A stretch of 11,335 bases of DNA from Cudoniella acicularis (Eukaryota; Ascomycota; Leotiomycetes; Helotiales; Helotiaceae). The DNA is taken from positions 1 to 11,335 of the forward strand of contig JAAMPI010001694.1 of assembly GCA_013054445.1 (NCBI GenBank), given 5' to 3'. Positions 6,801 through 11,335 of the stretch are shown one piece after another; position 1 is the first letter of the stretch; every line of letters starts with the position of its first letter. The notes below the pieces were generated by a model. It made no database searches. It saw nothing but the letters and a program-made list of their open reading frames with translations, and was not told the DNA's origin. The position numbers were made by a program, and so were the translations under genes.

Positions 6801-9557
6801 CTTCACCCAATCACAAGCCAGTCAAACAACGAGCAGAAAAGCACCCCACCTCAAACGAGCATGATGCCTCCCCCAATGGCTCTCTTTGACCCGGATGACA
6901 GCAATCGTCGGTTTGTCGGGACACCGGATTACTTGGCACCCGAAACAGTTAATGGTGTTGGTCAAGATGAGATGAGCGATTGGTGGTCCGTCGGCTGTAT
7001 TCTGTTCGAGTTTCTTTACGGGTATCCACCTTTCCATGCTGGTACTCCTGATGAAGTGTTCGAGAATATTCTGGGTCGAAGAATATCTTGGCCAGATGAC
7101 GACGAGGTTGAGGTTTCCCCTGAAGCAAAAGACTTGATGAACAAGCTTCTATGTCTTGATCCCCGTCAACGCCTGGGTGTTAATGCTGAGGAAAAATATT
7201 CTTGCGGCGGTCACGAGATCCGAAGTCATTCTTGGTTTGAAGGTACAAACTGGGACAAGCTACTCGAAGACGATGCACAATTTGTCCCTGCCCCAGAAAA
7301 TCCGGAAGATACCGAGTATTTCGATGCTCGAGGAGCGACACTTCAAGCTTTTGCCGAAGAACTAGAGGATCAGTCTTCATCACCAGTACCTCCTCCGGGT
7401 GGCGAATATCATGAGCGCCCACATGACGCATTGTCTCGTGTTAGGTCTCAAGTTAATTCGATCAAGCGTGGTCTGATGCCGCTCCATATCCCTCCCCATG
7501 TTCGCGACTCAAAGAGTCGCAGGCTTAGCGAACCAGTAGTCGCAGATGATTTTGGCAATTTCGCATTCAAGAATCTTCCCGTGTTGGAGAAAGCAAACAA
7601 GGATGTTATTCAAAAGCTCCGGGCTGAAGCCATGGCTGCCCAAAGCAAATCAGCGTTGACCAGTCCAATCAGCGGGCCTAACAGTGTCAGCTCGCCTGGA
7701 CCGACACTGGAAGGAAGCCCTATCTTACCGATGCCGATTCAGAGGACTATCTCGAATGCTAAAGCCACTGCTCGCCCTTCATCTCCTTCTGGGTTGAGTC
7801 AATCGAATTCTTCACCAAGCAGAGCCTCTCAGCCATCTTCTCCTCTGCTTGTATCATTTGTTGCTGGCCAAAATGGGGAAGGGAGACGCAAGACTTCCAG
7901 CAATTCGTCGAGTCTGTCTCATCAATCAAGCAATTCCCTCGCCCCTGGTAGCTTCTTCGACGCGCCCAGGATACCTGCTAATCTTCAAAAGACAGCTAGC
8001 TCTGCTGCAGCTTCCCCAATCAAAACCCGTGGATCTGCTCCACCGCCCTTGGCTATCTCACCTCAGAAGGTTTCTACCCCACGACAGGCCAGCAACCCAA
8101 CTAGAGCTCGATCTCAAACCGTGGGCTCCCAGGAGGGCAGCCCTATTCCGGCAGATCTGTTCTCTCATCGCAAGCGCAGAAGTCAGGTTTTTGATATGTC
8201 GCCATCGTCATCGGATAATGAAGGGGATAAAGCGAATGCTCTGCTTCGTGTTCAGAGACGTCGACAGAGCTCTAGGCGCATGTCACAAATCAACTTGGCT
8301 GATGGACCTGTGTTCCGTCCTTTGGATGTGCTGATCTGTGAAGATCACCCAGTCTCCAGAATGGTCATGGAAAAATTGCTTGAAAAGCTGAGATGCCGAA
8401 CCATAACAGCCACTAATGGAGCTGAAGCTATGCGATATGCTTTAAGCGAAATAAAGTTCGATATCATCATGATGGAGTTCAAATTGCCACAGATAAATGG
8501 CGCGGATGTTGCACGAATGATTCGTGACACAAAAAACGCCAACTCACACACCCCGATCGTTGCAGTTACTGGTTATTTAAAAGAGCTTCAAGCCCCTCAT
8601 CATTTCGACGCTCTGATTGAAAAGCCACCTACAACTTCTAAACTGACTGAGGTCATGTGTAGACTTTGCCAGTGGAAGGCACCAGCTCCTGGCCAGAATG
8701 CTGCCATTCCTATGGGATATCCACAGCCTTCGGGTCTGCGCCAGGAGAGTATGAGGCCAGAAGATAGCCCAACATCTGGCTCTTCAGGATATGCTCATAT
8801 GCCTGGAAGTAGTTTCAGGGCTTCGAGTCGTGAAGATTCTATCAGTTCCAGCCTCTTTGGGGACTCCGAGTCCTTCATGAATGATGATGTCCAAGTAGTG
8901 ATCAGTCGCAAAGCCACGGACGAGTGGGATGGGCCTGGTGGTCTCGGTATCAGTAATGAGGATAACATTCTCGAAGCTCGGGATATACCTAAGAAATTGC
9001 CAATACAACTCCTATCAGAAAACTCTGCTCCTGGTCGGATGGAACATGCTCCAAAGAACATCATCCGTCAACGATCAACTGAAAAGATGAAGGCGAAGAG
9101 GGAGTCGATTGAGAAGCATCGCCACGAGTGTGCTGAGTCTGGGGATGACGAAGACGAAGAGCTTGGGCGCACATGTGTGAAAGAAAGAAGCCCAAAGCAT
9201 TCTACAAAAGCTCATCGGGGTTCAAAACTCGGTACTGAGATGATGAGAACCAACAGCCGCGGAAGCGTTGTGTCTACATCAGACGTAGCAACGAGCGCTG
9301 ATACTGTCGAACCACCTCCCACTGTAACAGAGGAGTTACCCGCGGCATCCGAAATCACGGGAGCGACTCTGACACCTCCTGAATTATTCACTTCCCCAGG
9401 TCGCCACGTTGCAAAGATTGGCCTAGATGAAACCCCGAAACAATCTTCCGCGCAAATCGACTCTATGGATGTGGATGAAGAGCCGACTCCACGCGCAGCA
9501 TCAGTCGCTCCAACTAGCTCAGATTATTTGAGCTATAGAAACAGAGATGTTCGTTAG
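3785..9557 (+). CDS. rim15: Rim15/Cek1-type PAS, zinc-finger, AGC kinase and receiver protein (Greatwall family)
   Basis: Two exons (3785-4291 and 4341-9557) join in phase 0 to encode 1907 residues, close to the size of Rim15 proteins. Seen in order: a PAS domain (about 47-190, core DLSLDGTIRWVSPSW), a C2HC finger (C228, C231, H243, C247), a Ser/Pro-rich linker, and a kinase domain (704-1135). The kinase has GAFGSV 713-718, K733, catalytic D828 in HRDLKPDN, D846 of DFG and APE ending at E1037, then an AGC-type tail (FVPAPENPEDTEYF). A receiver domain spans about 1496-1614, followed by a disordered acidic C-terminus. Known for the family: in yeast Rim15 phosphorylates the endosulfines Igo1/2 to inhibit PP2A-B55 and promote quiescence; PKA, Sch9 and Pho80-Pho85 restrain it. 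Strict RRxS/T motifs end at S552, S670, S937, S1232, T1354, S1479 and S1484. The start was chosen for strong context (A at -3, G at +4) after an in-frame TGA at 3767. An N-terminal extension from an upstream exon or frame remains possible. Confidence 0.95.
4292..4340 (+). other. Spliceosomal intron of rim15 (49 nt, phase 0)
   Basis: Donor GTGAGT at 4292, branch point TACTAAT at 4323-4329, acceptor GCAG ending at 4340. Removal joins ...GESH to TMWMIRPW and keeps the PAS domain in frame. Unspliced RNA stops at TGA 4298-4300 after 171 residues. The other nearby AG (4331-4332) would shift the frame. Confidence 0.93.
4515..4574 (+). other. C2HC zinc finger in Rim15
   Basis: Residues 228-247 fit C-x2-C-x11-H-x3-C, with aromatic residues (WWF) before the His. 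It directly follows the PAS domain and precedes a helical, Glu/Lys-rich segment that could form a coiled coil. Rim15 orthologues are known to carry a zinc finger between PAS and kinase; its role is not shown by the sequence. Confidence 0.8.
5943..7238 (+). other. AGC/Greatwall kinase domain split by an activation-loop insert
   Basis: All catalytic elements are present: glycine loop, VAIK-type Lys733, HRD Asp828 and DFG Asp846. DFG and the APE Glu1037 are 191 residues apart, against about 25-30 in ordinary kinases. The insert (about 850-1025, encoded near 6381-6908) is Ser/Thr/Pro-rich and contains TP/SP sites and an RRTS motif. A long insert at this point is the hallmark of Greatwall, Rim15 and Cek1. 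The invariant GTPDYLAPE segment resumes at about 1029. Confidence 0.93.
8319..8675 (+). other. Receiver-like domain with Glu at the phospho-acceptor position
   Basis: Residues about 1496-1614 follow the receiver pattern: acidic pair E1503/D1504 (ICEDHP), the FDIIMMEFKLP strand, T1579 in AVTGY and K1597 in IEKPP. The residue aligned with the phosphorylated Asp is Glu1548. The rest of the active site is kept, so the domain probably folds normally but does not take a phosphate in the usual way. Confidence 0.88.
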
Positions 9558-10440
9558 CGTTACCTCTGTACAAAATCTTGTTCCTTATTACGACATGGCA
9601 ACATGGGTCGGCTCGTATTTTCTTTTATGTTATCACGAAATCAGCGCGGCGTTTACGGTACGGTCAAGGATCCTGGAAGGAGGGCGGATGGGGATCATGG
9701 AACAGATGGCGTTTTTGAGTGACCTGGATGTGAGGTCTTTTGCTGCATTTACACACTTTGCGTATCTACTTTCCTTCACGAACAAAAACATCGTCATACC
9801 TTTTCTTTGGTCATTTGAATTTGCAGCAATAGGGGCTACCCATCCACTCTACAAAACACTTGCTTGCCTTTTCCTTTTCTCATGTACATGTTAGTGGATC
9901 TGAAAGTGATCCTGCGAAGTTGACCGAGGGTCGATTTGTTGTGAGATGTCTCAATACCCCACGAGCTGGGCTTCAAAACTTTTTTTTTTTTTTTTTTTGT
10001 GCACGGTTCCATGGGGTGTTGGGCGGGGCGATATTGCTGCGATTGCTTTGAAATGGGGGGGACATAGCTGGAGATTTGACACCAATCGTATGGACAAGAT
10101 GGTGTGGCATGTGAGATGTTGTAGACTGGATGGTTTGCAATATAAAACATTAAATTGCTTGGTTGTGTGTCTTTATAGTGACATTGATTTATGAATACAT
10201 TCGACGAAAGCTCCGTCTCGAAATATGAGTATGTCCTACGTCAAATATTCGCTCGGCCAAGTAGCCACTTTTATTTCTAAGATTGTTCTTATGCTAGTAG
10301 TGGCTCAGCAGCTCCTCTGCCCTGCTGTGCCTTCCCGTAATTCAATTGAGCCTGAAGACATGTTACCAACAATTCGTTGGATGATCCGACGCTTATGTTG
10401 TGTTGTTGCTAGCTTCATTTATTTCCTTCAAACCTAATTC
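9558..10440. other. RIM15 3' UTR and intergenic DNA
   Basis: No convincing gene. Open frames of 60-115 codons occur but lack motifs and overlap each other on both strands. The first few hundred bases are probably the RIM15 3' UTR. There is no clear AATAAA; A/T-rich stretches near 10140-10200 are possible 3'-end regions. A 19-nt poly-T run lies at 9980-9998. Confidence 0.5.
9980..9998 (+). repeat. Poly-T tract of 19 nt
   Basis: An uninterrupted run of 19 T follows CTTCAAAAC and precedes GTGCACGG. It is a mononucleotide microsatellite, prone to length variation and to assembly error. Read on the other strand it is poly-A, but no retroposed gene body was seen next to it. Confidence 0.9.
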
Positions 10441-10647
10441 TTAGATACAAATATTTGCGGTGCCTCCAAACTCCACATCTAGAAAATCCCATTGTGATTT
10501 AATCCACGATACAAGCCTAAAAATCCGGGAATGAATACAGCATGGGTCCTCTCTCAACCTTTTACTTGAATCGCCCTGGGGCGGTATAATCGGGGGTTGT
10601 AATTCGTGGGCTTTGCCCTTAGAGGGGCTTCCGGCACGTGGCGCCAT
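10441..10647 (-). pseudogene. Broken gag-like ORF, N-terminal part only
   Basis: ATG at 10647 (A at -3, G at +4) opens 68 codons ending at TAA 10443-10441. The first 35 or so residues are Pro-, Ser- and Lys-rich (MAPRAGSPSKGKA..., then PPIIPP and SSKRLRED), resembling the start of a fungal Gag. The rest loses that character, suggesting the element ends within the frame and host DNA supplies the stop. No zinc knuckle or capsid motif is present. The Gag assignment depends on its place 106 nt after the LTR. Confidence 0.4.
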
Positions 10648-10741
10648 TCTGAGGGTTGTTCGTCTTGTTTTGTATATCGTAGGTTCGTACGATTCGTCGT
10701 CGGGTGGTATATTCTAGAGGCCTTCCCAGGCAAGAAGGGAG

Positions 10742-10751
10742 AGCTTAGTTT
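10742..10751 (-). other. Candidate self-priming primer-binding site
   Basis: Minus-strand AAACTAAGCT lies 2 nt past the LTR end, the standard place for a primer-binding site. It is exactly complementary to AGCTTAGTTT inside the LTR (plus coordinates 10837-10828), about 42 nt downstream of the TATA box. In Tf1-type elements the 5' end of the transcript folds back and primes at such a site. No CCA-complement (TGG) for a tRNA primer is seen here. Confidence 0.5.
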
Positions 10752-10870
10752 AATGTTACAGCTCTATAAAGGCACTAGGGCCCTGACATCACGTGGGGAC
10801 GTATTTGTAAGGTGCTATATTACGAAGAAACTAAGCTAAGGAGAGAAGAAGAGAGGTGGCCCTGAAGGGG

Positions 10871-10879
10871 CCTTATATA
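10871..10879 (-). promoter_or_regulatory. LTR TATA box
   Basis: TATATAAGG on the minus strand, followed by a GGCCC/GGGCC inverted repeat (10858-10872) and a CT-rich stretch. Its distance to the AGCTTAGTTT segment (about 42 nt) places a plausible transcription start there. Confidence 0.5.
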
Positions 10880-10922
10880 CAGGAGGTGAGTTCCGCTAAG
10901 CGAGGACACGCGATAAGGGGTC

Positions 10923-10955
10923 AGGGGGACACGTCAGGCAAGGGGGACGCGTCAG
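10923..10955. repeat. U3 direct repeats AGGGGGACRCGTCAG
   Basis: Copies at 10923-10937 and 10941-10955 match at 14 of 15 positions, 18 bp apart. Each combines AGGGG (stress-response-element core) with CGTCA (bZIP half-site). They lie at the start of the element's U3, upstream of its TATA box, where enhancers are expected. Confidence 0.5.
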
Positions 10956-10970
10956 ACTAGGTCTGTGACA

Positions 10971-11110
10971 TCGAGTATATAAAACTAACCGATTACTAGC
11001 TAGCTACTATAGGAGGTCCTAGCTGCCTCTTTAGACTGTTTAACGTTTATAGACGATTGATTTGTTTTCGTCGAAGATAGTAAGAGTGTTTTAGTTAGTA
11101 GAATACGTAT
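10971..11110. other. AT-rich segment with RIP-like dinucleotide bias
   Basis: By hand count this stretch has about 22 TpA, about 5 TpG and no CpA, whereas the adjacent LTR has many CpA. Depletion of CpA and gain of TpA is the footprint of repeat-induced point mutation in ascomycetes. A TATATAAAA box lies at 10976-10984. The segment may be part of an older repeat next to which, or into which, the LTR element inserted. Confidence 0.45.
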
Positions 11111-11241
11111 TTCTCGGCGGTAACCCTATCCCCTCGTCCGGCAGCCATTGCCTCACGCTAGCAGGGGGGTCTCGCTTAGACATCAAGCATAATTATTATG
11201 TAGCTTTGCATATAAATTTATTAGTAATATACATTAGTTAC

Positions 11242-11335
11242 ATGAAATCGCGTCTAGCAGTCCCCACCTTACGCGTTAATATGGCCTACTCAAGCTTTGA
11301 TTCAAGCTCTAGTTCAAGCCCAGAACCCACTAAGC
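11242..11335 (+). CDS. Possible start of an ORF cut by the window edge
   Basis: ATG at 11242, with a second in-frame ATG at 11281, opens a frame that stays open to the last base (about 31 codons). From the second ATG it is Ser-rich (MAYSSFDSSSSSSPEP), made by repeated TCAAGC hexamers. The frame is open from 11095. It could be the N-terminus of a transposon-encoded or host protein, or chance. No homology can be claimed. Confidence 0.25.
   Translation, partial: MKSRLAVPTLRVNMAYSSFDSSSSSSPEPTK

Larger units (their letters stand above)
10441..10970 (-). mobile_element. Truncated LTR retrotransposon, minus orientation (Tf1-like, probably Ty3/gypsy)
   Basis: Read on the minus strand the order is: LTR (10970 to 10754), 2 nt, candidate primer-binding site (10751-10742), a leader of about 100 nt, then an ATG at 10647 opening a gag-like frame. 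No protease, reverse transcriptase, integrase or second LTR follows, and the frame ends at 10441, so the element is broken or deleted. The left boundary is uncertain: element sequence may stop anywhere from about 10440 to 10560. Assignment to Ty3/gypsy rests on the self-priming layout and a polar, basic Gag-like start, not on a pol match. Confidence 0.6.
10754..10970 (-). repeat. 217-bp long terminal repeat
   Basis: On the minus strand the LTR starts TGTCACAG and ends CTGTAACA, imperfect terminal inverted repeats with the usual TG...CA ends. It contains a TATA box (10879-10871), a pyrimidine-rich stretch after it, and two U3 direct repeats near its 5' end. The flanks (TTTAA before 10754, TCGAG after 10970) do not match as a target-site duplication. 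This fits a 5' LTR of a larger element rather than a solo LTR. Confidence 0.65.

Noticed and set aside
9547..9894. 115-codon + strand frame overlapping the RIM15 stop
   Set aside because: It begins inside the last codons of rim15 in another frame and lies in the expected 3' UTR, without any motif.
10225..10437. 70-codon + strand frame with one hydrophobic stretch
   Set aside because: No family resemblance, no adjacent transcription signals, and too short to separate from chance.
10754..10970. Solo LTR created by recombination
   Set aside because: The 5-bp flanks TTTAA and TCGAG do not form a target-site duplication, and a primer-binding site and gag-like start follow on one side.
1..11335. 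CRISPR array, bacterial operon or phage-like features
   Set aside because: No regularly spaced direct repeats of CRISPR type, and the spliced kinase gene marks the DNA as fungal nuclear.

Overview
The window comes from the nuclear genome of a filamentous ascomycete (Pezizomycotina). Supporting signs are a 49-nt intron with GTGAGT donor, TACTAAT branch point and GCAG acceptor, a fungal Rim15/Cek1-type kinase, and a Tf1-like LTR retrotransposon fragment. Leotiomycetes (Helotiales-like) is my impression from the general look of the protein and the repeat DNA, but the sequence does not prove it.

Layout. Bases 1-173 hold the last 56 codons of an unrecognised + strand gene, followed by tandem AATAAA signals at 366-380. 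Bases 381-3384 contain no gene I can defend. They hold a G-rich tract (2078-2165), a striking nested array of inverted repeats built on ACTGTA/TACAGT (2694-2761), and CCAAT boxes of a probable promoter. About 3330-3784 looks like the 5' leader of the next gene. It carries three upstream AUGs in weak context and a 9-bp hairpin. Bases 3785-9557 are one two-exon gene for a 1907-residue Rim15 orthologue, the only complete gene here. Bases 9558-10440 are 3' UTR and intergenic DNA with a 19-nt poly-T run. Bases 10441-10970 are a truncated minus-strand LTR retrotransposon: one 217-bp LTR, a candidate self-priming site, a leader, and the start of a broken gag-like ORF. From 10971 to the end lies AT-rich DNA with RIP-like dinucleotide bias and a short open frame running off the edge.

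Biology. Rim15 is the Greatwall-family kinase that promotes quiescence and stress responses when PKA, TORC1/Sch9 and Pho80-Pho85 signalling falls. Visible parts, in order, are a PAS domain, a C2HC zinc finger, an AGC kinase split by a large activation-loop insert, RRxS/T (PKA-type) motifs, and a receiver domain with Glu at the phospho-acceptor position. The most unusual observations are the ACTGTA-N3-TACAGT array, the upstream frame that a single extra A would join to Rim15, the leader uORF/hairpin arrangement, and the 10-nt complementarity that predicts self-primed reverse transcription in the retroelement.
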